In this document: positions 27,540 through 36,942 of the stretch, piece by piece
Numbering within the stretch: the first letter of the stretch is position 1
Layout: each line of letters begins with the position of its first letter
Source of the DNA: JTS-AC122 sp050246015
GTDB lineage: Bacteria > Planctomycetota > Phycisphaerae > Phycisphaerales > UBA1924
Direction of reading: 5' to 3'
NCBI GenBank assembly: GCA_050246015.1
Contig: JBFWWU010000009.1
Span: forward strand, 1 to 64,000
DNA: 64,000 nucleotides
The notes under the pieces: generated by a model
Told to the model about the DNA's origin: nothing
Seen by the model: only the letters and a program-made list of their open reading frames with translations
Database searches by the model: none
Program-made: the position numbers and the translations under genes

Positions 27540-28361
27540 GTGCGGATGTCATCATCTACTCCAACGGACTCGCACAGCGTCGTGGAATCGAAGGAGTCGG
27601 GGCTGGCTCCGCTGAACGAGACGCCGGAAGACGCGCTGTCGGCGGAGCGGCTAGCCGGGCCGGTTGAAGCGATCCTGCTGAGCGCCGAGCGGGCGGTTCC
27701 GGGACTGCGGCTGGCGATCGCGCTGGGCTTGATTCCCGAGAGCATGGGTCAGGACGAAGGCGAGGGTGCAGGCACGGCCGCCGAGCCCCCGCCGGAGGGA
27801 GGAGAATCCGCGGTGGCGGGGGAAGCAGGCGGGCAGGCCGAAGGCGCCGCGGAGGCGGGCGAAGGGGCGAAGCCCCGGGCGAAGAAGCCCCGACGGAAAC
27901 AACCTGAGGCGGCCGCGGCGCGCCGCGAGCGAGCGCTGCAGGGGATCCGCGGAGCGATCGAGTCGCTGAACTCGGCGTACGAGCAGACTGGACGGGCGTT
28001 CCGCATCGAGTTACTCGCGGGTGGGTACCGGGTGATGACGCTGCCGCGGTACTCTTGGGCAATCGCGGCGTACCAGGGGTCGCGCGCCAAGACGTCGCTC
28101 TCTCCTGCGGGGCTGGAGGCGCTGGCGATCATCGCGTACAAGCAGCCGATCACTCGGGCGAAGTTGGAGGCCATCCGCGGGGTGGCGTGCGGCGAGATCC
28201 TGCGGACGTTGCTGGACCGCAGGCTCATCACGATCACGGGCCGGGCGGAAGAACTGGGGCGTCCGCTGCTGTACGGGACGTCGAAGCGGTTCCTGGAACT
28301 GTTTGGGCTGTCAAGCCTGAAGGACTTGCCCAGCGCGGATGAACTGAGGAACAAAGGGTGA
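27540..28361 (+). CDS. scpB: Segregation and condensation protein ScpB
   Basis: The winged-helix ScpB subunit of the SMC-ScpAB condensin, which compacts and segregates the chromosome. The diagnostic second winged helix is clear: LEALAIIAYKQPITRAKLEAIRG (shown over about residues 196-218), then LRTLLDRRLITITGRAEELGRP and the ending SKRFLELFGLSSLKDLP. The N-terminal half is longer than usual because of an Ala/Glu/Gly/Lys-rich insert at about 80-125 between the first helices. The start is GTG 27540 or ATG 27546. No scpA or smc is in the window. It is followed by an initiator tRNA. Confidence 0.88.
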   Translation: MRMSSSTPTDSHSVVESKESGLAPLNETPEDALSAERLAGPVEAILLSAERAVPGLRLAIALGLIPESMGQDEGEGAGTAAEPPPEGGESAVAGEAGGQAEGAAEAGEGAKPRAKKPRRKQPEAAAARRERALQGIRGAIESLNSAYEQTGRAFRIELLAGGYRVMTLPRYSWAIAAYQGSRAKTSLSPAGLEALAIIAYKQPITRAKLEAIRGVACGEILRTLLDRRLITITGRAEELGRPLLYGTSKRFLELFGLSSLKDLPSADELRNKG

Positions 28362-28493
28362 GGGCGGGCGCGAGCGGACGCCGAGTGCGTGAGAAGATGC
28401 ACGACGAGCGTGGATGAGACCACCGCATTGTGCGGCATTTGCGAGACTTTTTGGCGCAACAGCGCAAACTGCGGGGGTGGAAGCCGAGCGAAC

Positions 28494-28522
28494 TTGATTC
28501 TGCGCGAGGCTTTCCCTAAAAC
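28494..28522 (+). promoter_or_regulatory. Promoter for initiator tRNA-Met
   Basis: TTGATT (28494-28499), a 17-base spacer, and TAAAAC (28517-28522) end 11 bases before the first base of the tRNA. Spacing and position are right for sigma-70 transcription, though the -10 match is modest. Confidence 0.5.
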
Positions 28523-28533
28523 TTGGTCCAGAT

Positions 28534-28607
<74 letters not shown>

Positions 28608-28612
28608 TTGCC

Positions 28613-28641
28613 GGGCCGGTTGCGAAAGCGACCGGCCCTTT
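28613..28641 (+). terminator. Terminator of the initiator tRNA
   Basis: GGGCCGGT (28613-28620) pairs with ACCGGCCC (28631-28638) around a TGCGAAAGCG loop that can itself pair. It is followed by TTTGGTTTTC. It begins five bases after the tRNA. Confidence 0.75.
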
Positions 28642-28652
28642 GGTTTTCAGGG

Positions 28653-28690
28653 AACGCCGCCGAGAGACCTCGGCGGCGTTTTCGCGTTTT
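28653..28690 (+). terminator. Second hairpin terminator
   Basis: AACGCCGCCGAG (28653-28664) pairs perfectly with CTCGGCGGCGTT (28669-28680) over a four-base loop, and is followed by TTCGCGTTTT. It duplicates the stop 40 bases after the first terminator. It could also mark the edge of the accessory segment to its right. Confidence 0.7.
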
Positions 28691-29015
28691 GGCCCAGGTT
28701 CCGAAGGGATCGCGAGAGCCACCCACCGCGGGCCGGGTCTCTGCCGCGCGGCGTGTCCATAACCGGCTCCTGCCCACTCTGGCCTCACGGGCGCGATTTT
28801 GGCCCAAAGTCTCTCCACGTCTCTCGTCCCCGGGTGCCCGGGTTAACGGGGCTTCGCGCTCGCACGGGCGTGCGCGATGCTGGCTTCCATGCTTGCGATG
28901 CGTGCGCAGCAGTGTTCGGATCAGCCCCGCGAGTTCACGCCGCGGGCATGTCTCGCCTCCGCCGCATAGGGAACGCCTACCGAGGCGCACGACGCGCCAC
29001 CACGCGGGAGCCCGC
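28691..29015. other. Gap between tRNA terminators and recombinase module
   Basis: No convincing gene is seen in these 325 bases. The composition is more balanced between G and C than to the left. Several open frames cross it, but none has coding character. A recombination site would be expected here if the downstream serine recombinase once used this locus. Confidence 0.35.
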
Positions 29016-29225
29016 ATGACGCGAAGCCAAGATCCCGAGACGATGACGCCTGCTGAACGCGACGCCGAGGTGGCGAGCATACTGGCCCGCGGGTTGGTGC
29101 GAGCGGTCCATGCGGCTCGTTCGCGTTCCACCCGGGACATCAGCGAGCCGGCGGAATCTCCGGCAGGTGGACTTGAACTCCCGCAGCATGCGGACCTCAG
29201 TGTCTCCGCGCGGCCCCGGGGTTAG
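29016..29225 (+). CDS. Small accessory protein of a recombinase module
   Basis: A 69-residue hydrophilic protein starting at ATG 29016 with GGGAG six bases upstream. The N-terminal half (TPAERDAEVASILARGLVRA) is a predicted helix; the tail is Ser/Pro-rich. From memory, similar short genes precede DUF2924 and large serine recombinase genes in planctomycete and proteobacterial mobile modules, and the same order is seen here. Function unknown; it may be a recombination accessory factor or a regulator. Confidence 0.6.
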   Translation: MTRSQDPETMTPAERDAEVASILARGLVRAVHAARSRSTRDISEPAESPAGGLELPQHADLSVSARPRG

Positions 29226-29255
29226 GGCTCCGGGCCGATGCGATGAGGAGTCCAC

Positions 29256-29761
29256 ATGTCCGACGCGATACAGCGACAACTCGACGAGCTCCAGCGGATG
29301 AGCACGGGTGACCTCGTGGAGCGGTACGAGGAACTGCACGGGCACGCGTGCCGCACGCGGCACCGGGCGTACCTGATCCGCAAGATCGCGTGGCGCATCC
29401 AGGCCAACGCGGAGGGCGACCTGACCGAACGGGCGAGGCGTCGCGCGGCCGATCTGGCCGACGACGCGGAGATTCGCACGATGGCTCACGGATGTTGGTC
29501 ACGCCTCCCCAGCCGGGCGAGATCCGCACGCGAATCAGGTCGCTTGACCCAAAGGACCGCCGTGACCCACGGCTGCCGCCCCCCGGCTCTGCGATCGTGC
29601 GCCAGTACAAGGGTCGCACCATCCGGGTATCGGTGCTTGCCGACGGTGAAGGATTCGAGTTCGAGGGCGAGCGGTACAGCACGCTCTCGGTGGTTGCCAA
29701 GAAGGTGACAGGTCAGCACATCAACGGGTACCGCTTCTTCGGACTGCGGGGTGGCCAATGA
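29256..29761 (+). pseudogene. DUF2924 protein, split by a frameshift
   Basis: The N-terminal half (MSDAIQRQLDELQRMSTGDL to about DDAEIRTMAHG) reads in the frame of 29256. The C-terminal half (RDPRLPPPGSAIVRQYKGRT to GYRFFGLRGGQ) reads in the frame of 29492. Together they make one DUF2924 protein, a small family that accompanies phage-type serine recombinases. The change of frame lies around 29480-29500. An ATG at 29492 opens the second frame, so two overlapping coupled peptides are possible, but a frameshift or a sequencing error is simpler. The end overlaps the recombinase start by four bases (ATGA). Confidence 0.7.
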
Positions 29762-30189
29762 GCAAGCGCCCCCGGTCATCCAGCACTCCCGCCGACCGAA
29801 CCCGAGGAACCGGAACCGCCGCGCCCGTGCGGTGCGCCATCTACACGCGCAAGAGCAGCGAGGAAGGGCTCGATCAGGAGTTCAACTCCCTCGACGCACA
29901 GAGGGAAGCCGGCGAGGCGTACATCGCCAGCCAGCGCAACGAGGGCTGGGTCTGTCTTCCCAACCGGTACGACGACGGCGGATTCTCCGGCGGCAGCATG
30001 GAGCGACCGTCGCTGGAACGCCTGCTCAAGGACATCGAGGCGGGCACGATTGACTGCGTCGTGGTCTACAAGGTTGATCTGCCAGTGGCCGTTGGCGAAG
30101 CTCTCCGCGGTGGAGCATCGCCCAATCCGGCCATTCTGCTTACACTGTCGCTTGAGGGTCGGCATTGGGCCGATCAGGACGCGAGGTGA
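29758..30189 (+). pseudogene. Serine recombinase, truncated in the catalytic domain
   Basis: The 143-codon frame starts MSKRPRSS and has the resolvase N-terminal domain: CAIYTRKSSEEGLDQEFNSL (with the catalytic Ser), DAQREAGEAYIASQ and DDGGFSGGSMERPSLERLLK. Homology runs to VVVYKVD near 30078, where RLSRS would normally follow. Instead the frame reads about 37 unrelated residues to a stop at 30187-30189. The DNA-binding zinc-ribbon and coiled-coil domains of large serine recombinases (over 450 residues) are missing. The remnant cannot recombine. The break marks a junction with the respiratory operon that begins 14 bases before its own ATG at 30192. Confidence 0.85.
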
Positions 30190-30191
30190 CG

Positions 30192-31325
30192 ATGCGATCC
30201 TTGAGTCGAGAATCGGTTCGCGCGGGCGTCCGAGGGTTGATCGCCATGCTCCTCGTGGCAGGCATGGTCGCGATCGGCTCACGAAACCTTGCGCATTTCG
30301 ATGCGGCGCTCGTCGGCTACACCTTCGCCACGCTCTTCGCGGTCTTTGGGATCATCTACCGTTACTCGATGTGGCTGCAGCGGCCGCCGACGGCTCTCTA
30401 CTGGAAGCGAGGCTGGCAGGTACTCCTCTCACGCGAGCGTCTGGCGGGCAACCTGGCCGCCTGGCCGAAGCGCGTCATTGGGGTGTTCGCGCTCAACAAC
30501 TTCATCTTCCGGCGAGGCAAGACGCGGTGGGCCGCCCACTGGCTCATCATGTGGGGCTGCCTGCTCGCGGCGGCCATTACCTTCCCGCTGGTGTTCGGCT
30601 GGATTCACTTCCAGACACCAGCGGATGACTTCGAGCGATACCGGGTCTACGTCTTTGGGTTCCCGACGTTCAGTTTCCGAATCGGGAGCCTGCTGGGCGG
30701 GATGATCTTCCACGGCTTGGTATGGGCGTCGTTCCTGGTCATCGCGGGCGTGATGATCGCGATGCGTCGCCGCATGCGCGACCACGGCGCCGAGGCGGTG
30801 CAGCAGTTCGGCGAGGACTTTCTGCCGCTCATCCTGCTCTTTGCCGTCAGCATTACGGGGCTGATGCTCACGGCGAGCTACACCTGGATGAAGGGGTATG
30901 CCTACGACTTCCTAGCCATCATCCATGCGGCGTGCGTTATCTTCACGCTCCTGTGGCTGCCGTTCGGCAAGTTCTTCCACATCTTCCAGCGTCCTGCACA
31001 GCTCGGCGTGACGTTCTACAAGGATGCGGGCCGAGCAGGGGAGCAGGCCATCTGCCGGAACTGCGGTGAGCCGTTCGCATCCAGAATGCACGTCGAAGAT
31101 CTCATTCGGGTCGAACGCGAACTGGGGTACTCGTACGAAATGCCGGGTGACGCTGCGGGCCACTACCAGTTTGTGTGCCCCCGGTGTCGCCGATTGAGCA
31201 TGGCACTCGCGCAGGGTCGACTGTGGCAGGCCGGCCGGGGGCGCGAAGTGACGGACCGCCCTGGCATCGTCGATGTCGCGGCGATGATGAACGAAGCGAC
31301 AGGATCTGCGGCCGCGATTGAGTGA
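30192..31325 (+). CDS. Membrane b-cytochrome-like subunit with Cys4 tail
   Basis: A 377-residue membrane protein, first of the molybdoenzyme operon. Helices lie near 13-30, 39-60, 113-136, 168-192, 209-231 and 238-262. Histidines in or near helices (H116, H174, H245, H263) are placed as axial haem b ligands, as in the NarI/DsrM type of quinol-linked subunit. The hydrophilic tail holds C288-x2-C291 and C329-x2-C332, a rubredoxin-like or zinc-ribbon knuckle not found in NarI. It probably passes electrons between the quinone pool and the Fe-S subunits. The ATG at 30192 has GAGG about seven bases upstream. The family assignment rests on topology and context. Confidence 0.65.
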   Translation: MRSLSRESVRAGVRGLIAMLLVAGMVAIGSRNLAHFDAALVGYTFATLFAVFGIIYRYSMWLQRPPTALYWKRGWQVLLSRERLAGNLAAWPKRVIGVFALNNFIFRRGKTRWAAHWLIMWGCLLAAAITFPLVFGWIHFQTPADDFERYRVYVFGFPTFSFRIGSLLGGMIFHGLVWASFLVIAGVMIAMRRRMRDHGAEAVQQFGEDFLPLILLFAVSITGLMLTASYTWMKGYAYDFLAIIHAACVIFTLLWLPFGKFFHIFQRPAQLGVTFYKDAGRAGEQAICRNCGEPFASRMHVEDLIRVERELGYSYEMPGDAAGHYQFVCPRCRRLSMALAQGRLWQAGRGREVTDRPGIVDVAAMMNEATGSAAAIE

Positions 31326-31349
31326 GCGTGACTGACTGGAAGCTTGAGC

Positions 31350-33620
31350 ATGTCCAACCCTCCTCCCAACCTGTTGCCGATTCTGGACCGATTCGGACCG
31401 CACCTGAACCGGTCGAGTCCAACACGTCTGGCGACTGACACTGAACCCGACCGGCTTGTGAAGACGCACTGCTGCTTCTGCGGTCAGCAGTGCGGCATTC
31501 AGCTCAAGGTCAAGGACAACGTGGTGACGGGCTTCGAGCCGTGGTATGACTTCCCATTCAACCGAGGCATGTTGTGCCCCAAGGGCGTCAAGCGATATCT
31601 TCAGGGCGCACATCCGGATCGGCTGCTCACGGCGTTCAAGCGAGACCCCAATGCCGCCGAAGGTTTCAGCCAGATGGGCTATCAGGAAGCGATCGCCCGC
31701 GTCGCCTCTGAAATTGACCGCATCCAGAAGGCCTACGGCCATGCCGCGATGGGCGTGCTCAGCGGAGCGAGCCTGACCGTTGAAAAGGCCTACCTCATGG
31801 GCAAGTTCGCCCGGGTCTGCCTGAAGACGCCCTACATCGACTACAACGGCCGGTTGTGCATGGTGAGCGCCGGCGCAGGGAACAAGAAGGCGTTCGGCAT
31901 CGACCGCGCCGCCAACCCGTGGAGCGATATTCCGAAGGCGGAGGTGGTCTGGATCAGCGGGGCGAATGTTGCCGAGTGCGCCCCCATCACCACCGAGTAC
32001 GTCTGGCAGGCCCGCGAGAATGGCGCGAAGATCATCGTGGTCGATCCTCGCATCACGCCGCTGGCACGCACGTGCGACTTGTTCCTACCCGTCAAGCCCG
32101 GACGGGACATTGCACTCTTCAACGGCGTGCTGCACCTGATGATCGAGAAGGGGTGGATCGATCGGCCCTTCATCGAGAACTTCACTGTCGGCTTCGACAA
32201 GCTCGCCGAGCATGTCCGCGACTGGACGCCCGGGAATACCGCCGAAGTCACCGGCATTCCCGAGCGTCTGATCCGACAGGCGGCAGAGTGGTGGGGCACG
32301 GCCAAGTCCAGCTTCCTCATGCACGCCCGCGGCATCGAGCACCACTCCCACGGCGTGCAGAACGTGCTCGGGGCGATCAACATCGTGCTCGCCTCCGGCC
32401 GCATCGGGCGCGAGGGGTGCGGTTACGGCACCATCACCGGTCAGGCCAACGGTCAGGGCGGGCGCGAACACGGCCAAAAGTGCGACCAGCTCCCCGGCTG
32501 GCGCGACATCTCCAACCCCGAGCATCGCGCCCACATCGCCAAACTCTGGGGCATCGCCGAGCCCGACATGCCCGGCCCCGGCGTGGACTGCTACGAGATG
32601 TTCCGCAAGATCGACAAAGGCGAGATCAAGGGCCTGATCTCGCTCTGCTTCAACCCGGTCGTTTCGCTGCCTGACAACAACTTCATCGCCCGCGCCCTGG
32701 GTAAGCTCGAGTTCTACGTCGCCATCGACTTCTTCATGAACGAGACCGCGCGGCACGCGGACATCGTGCTTCCCGGCTCACTCCAGGAGGAGGATGAGGG
32801 CGTCGTGACGCAGATCGAGGGGAAGGTCATCAAGATCAACAAGGCGGTGGATTGCCCGGGCGATGCGCGCCAGGACTGGCGGATCGTCCAGGACATCGTC
32901 GCCGCGCTCGAGCGGCCCAGGGGCTTCACGTTCCAGGAGCCGCGCGAGATCTTCGACGAACTCCGCCGCACCAGCAAGGGCGGGGTGGCGGACTACTCGG
33001 GCATCACGTACGAAAAGATCGAGAAGCAGTACGGCGTCTGCTGGCCGTGCTATTCAGAAGATGCGAGCGGCAAGCCGATCGACCATCCCGGCACGCCGCG
33101 GCTGTTCGAGCCGGGCTCCTGGAACCCGGTCGCGAAGGGCGCTGGCCCGTTCTACTTCCCCGACGGCAAGGCTCATTTCAACGTGGCCCCGTACACGCCG
33201 CCGGCGGAGGACACCGACGCCGAGTATCCGCTCATGCTGACCACCGGGCGCGTCGTCAGCCAGTTCCTCTCCGGCACGCAGACGCGCCGCATCGGTCCCC
33301 TGGTGGACCAATACCCCGAGCCGCGGATCGAGATGCACCCGCGCTTGGCCGACTCGATGGGGATCGCCGACGGCGACTGGGTGACGGCCGAGTCCCGTCG
33401 CGGCGACTGCACGCTGCGGGCGATGGTGGTGACGACCATCCGGCCCGACACGATCTTCATCCCGTACCACTGGCCCGGCCGCAAGAGCGCGAACCAGCTC
33501 ACGATCTCGGCGCAGGACCCGATTTCGAAGATCCCCGAGTACAAGGTGTGCGCCGCTCGCGTGAAGAAGGCGGAGAAGCCGCCGGAGTGGGCCGGAGAAC
33601 TGGAGCCCCAGCAGGGTTAG
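31350..33620 (+). CDS. Molybdopterin oxidoreductase, Cys-ligated (Nas/Nap/Fdh type)
   Basis: A 756-residue molybdenum enzyme of the DMSO reductase superfamily. The N-terminal [4Fe-4S] site is C41-x2-C44-x3-C48-x27-C76. The Mo-bis-MGD domain follows, with NGRLCMVSAGAG placing Cys170 as the metal ligand, as in Nap, Nas and formate dehydrogenases. The block TGQANGQGGREHGQKCDQLP is close to the assimilatory nitrate reductase signature; the C-terminal MGD-binding domain has LMLTTGRVVSQFLSGTQTRR. There is no Tat signal, so it works in the cytosol. A nitrate or formate-type reaction is plausible. The Rieske and four-cluster partners and the absence of nitrite reductase make the substrate uncertain. 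The start ATG 31350 is preferred to TTG 31344. Confidence 0.85.
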   Translation: MSNPPPNLLPILDRFGPHLNRSSPTRLATDTEPDRLVKTHCCFCGQQCGIQLKVKDNVVTGFEPWYDFPFNRGMLCPKGVKRYLQGAHPDRLLTAFKRDPNAAEGFSQMGYQEAIARVASEIDRIQKAYGHAAMGVLSGASLTVEKAYLMGKFARVCLKTPYIDYNGRLCMVSAGAGNKKAFGIDRAANPWSDIPKAEVVWISGANVAECAPITTEYVWQARENGAKIIVVDPRITPLARTCDLFLPVKPGRDIALFNGVLHLMIEKGWIDRPFIENFTVGFDKLAEHVRDWTPGNTAEVTGIPERLIRQAAEWWGTAKSSFLMHARGIEHHSHGVQNVLGAINIVLASGRIGREGCGYGTITGQANGQGGREHGQKCDQLPGWRDISNPEHRAHIAKLWGIAEPDMPGPGVDCYEMFRKIDKGEIKGLISLCFNPVVSLPDNNFIARALGKLEFYVAIDFFMNETARHADIVLPGSLQEEDEGVVTQIEGKVIKINKAVDCPGDARQDWRIVQDIVAALERPRGFTFQEPREIFDELRRTSKGGVADYSGITYEKIEKQYGVCWPCYSEDASGKPIDHPGTPRLFEPGSWNPVAKGAGPFYFPDGKAHFNVAPYTPPAEDTDAEYPLMLTTGRVVSQFLSGTQTRRIGPLVDQYPEPRIEMHPRLADSMGIADGDWVTAESRRGDCTLRAMVVTTIRPDTIFIPYHWPGRKSANQLTISAQDPISKIPEYKVCAARVKKAEKPPEWAGELEPQQG

Positions 33621-33635
33621 GACGACGGAGGCGAT

Positions 33636-34274
<639 letters not shown>

Positions 34275-34303
34275 TCGGCGTTCGCTCTCGCTTGGAGGAC
34301 AGC

Positions 34304-34873
34304 ATGTCCCAGGACATTCCCAACCCCCCGACTCCCGCAGCCGCCCATCTCCGCGTGCTCACGCCCGATGGCCGTCCGCCGACGCAGCAGCCCCAGTGGC
34401 GGCGGGATTTCCCGATCGACACCGCGCAAGACAACTTCGTCGCCCGGCGCGACTTCACCAAGTTCATGGTGCTCATCAGCGCCTCCTTCGTCGCCGGCCA
34501 GGGGTGGATCGCCCTCAAGACGCTCCGCGGCAATCACGGCGAGACCGGCCCGCGCGCCATCGCCCGTGAGGATGAGCTGGCCGTCGGACAGGCCGCGCTC
34601 TTCTTCTTCCCTGGCGAGCACGATTCTTGCCTGCTGGTGCGCGCGGGCGAGGGCGAGTTCCTGGCCTACTCGAACAAGTGCTCGCACCTTTCCTGCCCGG
34701 TGACGCCGGATGTTCCTTCCGGCAAGCTGCTCTGCCCGTGCCACCACGGGTCGTTCGACCTTTCAACTGGACGGCCGCTCGCAGGGCCTCCGCGGCGGCC
34801 GCTGGCGAAGGTGTTGCTTGAGGTCCGGGATGGCACGGTCTACGCCACGGGCGTGGAGGAGCGCACGGTATGA
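34304..34873 (+). CDS. Rieske [2Fe-2S] protein
   Basis: A 189-residue protein with one hydrophobic segment (about 50-66, FTKFMVLISASFVAGQG) preceded by RR, which resembles the Tat-type membrane anchor of Rieske proteins. The cluster ligands are in CSHLSCPV and CPCHHGSFD, the C-x-H and C-x2-H boxes, although the first box reads C-S-H. A Pro-rich loop (AGPPRRPL) follows, as in bc1-type Rieske proteins. Start at ATG 34304 with GGAGGA upstream. It likely passes electrons between quinone and the Fe-S subunit, or senses redox state. The stop overlaps the next start (ATGA). Confidence 0.9.
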   Translation: MSQDIPNPPTPAAAHLRVLTPDGRPPTQQPQWRRDFPIDTAQDNFVARRDFTKFMVLISASFVAGQGWIALKTLRGNHGETGPRAIAREDELAVGQAALFFFPGEHDSCLLVRAGEGEFLAYSNKCSHLSCPVTPDVPSGKLLCPCHHGSFDLSTGRPLAGPPRRPLAKVLLEVRDGTVYATGVEERTV

Positions 34874-35175
34874 ACCAGCCACCCTCCTCCCCACGCGCTG
34901 CGCCCGGCGTGGCCCCCGCTCCGATCCCAGCGCCGCGCACGGGTACAGCTCGCAGCCGACTGACCGCAGAAACGCGCACAACGATTATCACGGGCATCCT
35001 GTGCATCGTGCTCATCATCACGCTGATGCAGCTCTGGCTCCTGACCGCGACGATGAACGCGTACCTCGGGGGCGACCACGCGGTGGCGTGGCCAGCGCTG
35101 GGGGCGAGCATCGTCTGCCTGCTGCTGAACCTGGGACTGCTCCGCTACCTCCACCTGCTGGAGAAGCCGCGATGA
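34870..35175 (+). CDS. Small membrane protein of the molybdoenzyme operon
   Basis: A 101-residue protein with a Pro/Ala-rich head and two helices (about 38-60 and 72-94). The pattern (TIITGILCIVLIITLMQLWL, then a glycine turn and LLNLGLLRYLHLLE) is one I associate, from memory and weakly, with DUF6755. It overlaps the Rieske stop and the transporter start by four bases each, so all three are translationally coupled. It probably stabilises or anchors the Rieske/ferredoxin part of the complex. Confidence 0.65.
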   Translation: MNQPPSSPRAAPGVAPAPIPAPRTGTARSRLTAETRTTIITGILCIVLIITLMQLWLLTATMNAYLGGDHAVAWPALGASIVCLLLNLGLLRYLHLLEKPR

Positions 35176-36314
35176 GCGGTGCGCCCGCCGCGGGCGAGGG
35201 GATAGGCGCTGCGCCCGGGCGCGGCCCGGGTGCGGCCAAGGGCGGGCCGATCGATCGCGCCGCCTCTGACCTGCACCCGGCTTACTTCGCGTTGGTCATG
35301 GCGACGGGGATCGTCTCGCTCGCCGCGTGGATCCAGGGGTATGCCGTTCTCGCCCGGGCGATGCTCTGGCTGAACATTGCGTTCTTTGGGGCTCTGTGGG
35401 TGCTCACGTTCCTGCGGCTGGCTCGTCACGCGGCGCGTGTGCGCGCGGACCTGGCCGATCACAACAAGAGCGTCGGGTTCTTCACGATGGTCCCCGCCGC
35501 GTGCGTGCTGGGGACGCAGACGCTCCTGATCGGAGGGTCCACCGCCGCGGCGTGGGGGCTGTGGGGCTTCGGGGCGGCCGTCTGGGCGGTGCTGACCTAC
35601 GGCATCTTCACGATCCTGATCGTCAAGCCGAGCAAGCCCGCGCTGGCCGACGGGCTGAGCGGCGGGTGGCTCGTCTCGGTGGTCGCGACGCAGGCGGTCT
35701 CGGTGCTCGCGGCACAGCTCGCCGGGCACGTTGGTGGGGCGGATGGAGCGGAGGTCGGGGGAGGCCGGGGGCCCGCGGAGGGCATGTTGCTGGTCGCAAT
35801 GGTGATGTGGCTCGGCGGAGCAATGCTCTACGTGTGGATCATCGCGCTGATCTTCTACCGCTACATGTTCTTCCCCTTCAAGCCCTCGGACCTCGCGCCG
35901 CCCTACTGGATCAACATGGGCGCGATGGCGATCTCGACTCTCGCGGGCGCCTCGCTGATCCTCGGGGGAGCGAAAAGCCCGCTTGTCGCCGGGCTGCTCC
36001 CGTTCGTCAAGGGCGCGACGCTCCTGTTCTGGGCGACGGCAACCTGGTGGATCCCGATGCTGCTCATCTTGGGCGTGTGGCGGCACATCATCAAGAAGTT
36101 TCCGCTGCGGTATGACCCGCTCTACTGGGGCGCGGTCTTCCCGCTGGGGATGTACTCGGTCGCAACGGCCCGCATGGACGCGGCGATGGACCTTCCACTG
36201 CTGGAGCACGTGCCCGGTGCGGCCTTTGTCATCGCGATGGGCGCGTGGTCGCTGGCGATCATCGGGCTGGTACACCGGGTCATTGCAGTGCGACCGCCCG
36301 CATCTCGCCCATGA
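35172..36314 (+). CDS. TDT-family anion channel/transporter (TehA/SLAC1-like)
   Basis: A 380-residue membrane protein with about ten helices after a Gly/Pro-rich head. The start HPAYFALVMATGIVSLAAW is the family signature of tellurite-resistance/dicarboxylate transporters (TehA, SLAC1, Ssu1). A phenylalanine-rich gate region and paired helices follow. SLAC1-type channels pass small anions such as nitrate, chloride or malate, and Ssu1 exports sulfite. Here it is last in the operon, so it likely moves the substrate or product of the molybdoenzyme (nitrate, nitrite, formate or sulfite). The start is ATG 35172, overlapping the previous stop (ATGA). Confidence 0.85.
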   Translation: MSGAPAAGEGIGAAPGRGPGAAKGGPIDRAASDLHPAYFALVMATGIVSLAAWIQGYAVLARAMLWLNIAFFGALWVLTFLRLARHAARVRADLADHNKSVGFFTMVPAACVLGTQTLLIGGSTAAAWGLWGFGAAVWAVLTYGIFTILIVKPSKPALADGLSGGWLVSVVATQAVSVLAAQLAGHVGGADGAEVGGGRGPAEGMLLVAMVMWLGGAMLYVWIIALIFYRYMFFPFKPSDLAPPYWINMGAMAISTLAGASLILGGAKSPLVAGLLPFVKGATLLFWATATWWIPMLLILGVWRHIIKKFPLRYDPLYWGAVFPLGMYSVATARMDAAMDLPLLEHVPGAAFVIAMGAWSLAIIGLVHRVIAVRPPASRP

Positions 36315-36342
36315 GATTATTCAGTTTGAGGCCGGGTCGCGG

Positions 36343-36924
36343 TCATCGCCCCGAGGAAGGCTCGCGCCGGGCCCGCACTTCGGCGCCGACCCGAGAAAGG
36401 TCATCGCCCGAGAGCACTCGCCCGGCGAGTGGGAAGACCACCGATTCCTCGACGTGGATGTGCTCGCGGTACAACGGGCCGAGTGATTCGACAAGCCCTT
36501 CCAGTTCGGAGACCTGTTCGGCGGCAAGCTCGCCGTCGCGCAGCCAGGTTGTCAGGAGTTCATCCACGCGTGCGTGCATGGAATCGGCCCTGGCATGGTC
36601 GCCGTGCAGGCGGTCAAGATCGGCAATGGCTTCGCCGCGCTGCCCGGCGTTCCCATTGCCCGCCAGCACAGCACGCACACGCGGGAATAGCGAGACCTCT
36701 TCATCGGCCGTATGCCTTTGCGCGGCGTGCGCGAAATAGGCCTTCGCCTTGCGGAGGGCCTCGGCGTGCGGGGCATCCAGCCGTCGCCCCTTGACCTCCT
36801 GCGTCACGCGAACCAGCACGCCCAAGAAAGTCTCGATGCGGCGGTGGCAGTCAGTGAGCAGGCCCAGCGGCTCGTCGAAGTCGTGGTCGGCTCCGCGGCC
36901 GAGGATGCTCAGCGATGCACACAT
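36343..36924 (-). CDS. Hemerythrin HHE-domain protein
   Basis: A 193-residue protein whose core is a four-helix hemerythrin-like bundle. Iron-ligand candidates appear in order as DCHRRIE (about 29-35), HTADEEVSLFP, DRLHGDHARAD and HIHVEESVVFP, which is the family's H...HxxxE...H...HxxxE pattern. It would bind a di-iron centre that reacts with O2 or NO. The start ATG 36924 is chosen because it opens directly on the domain. It is divergent from a second hemerythrin gene, with 18 bases between starts. It lies in the NO/anaerobic cluster, so oxygen or NO scavenging is likely. Confidence 0.85.
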   Translation of the reverse strand: MCASLSILGRGADHDFDEPLGLLTDCHRRIETFLGVLVRVTQEVKGRRLDAPHAEALRKAKAYFAHAAQRHTADEEVSLFPRVRAVLAGNGNAGQRGEAIADLDRLHGDHARADSMHARVDELLTTWLRDGELAAEQVSELEGLVESLGPLYREHIHVEESVVFPLAGRVLSGDDLSRVGAEVRARREPSSGR

Positions 36925-36942
36925 GCGGAATACTATGACCGG

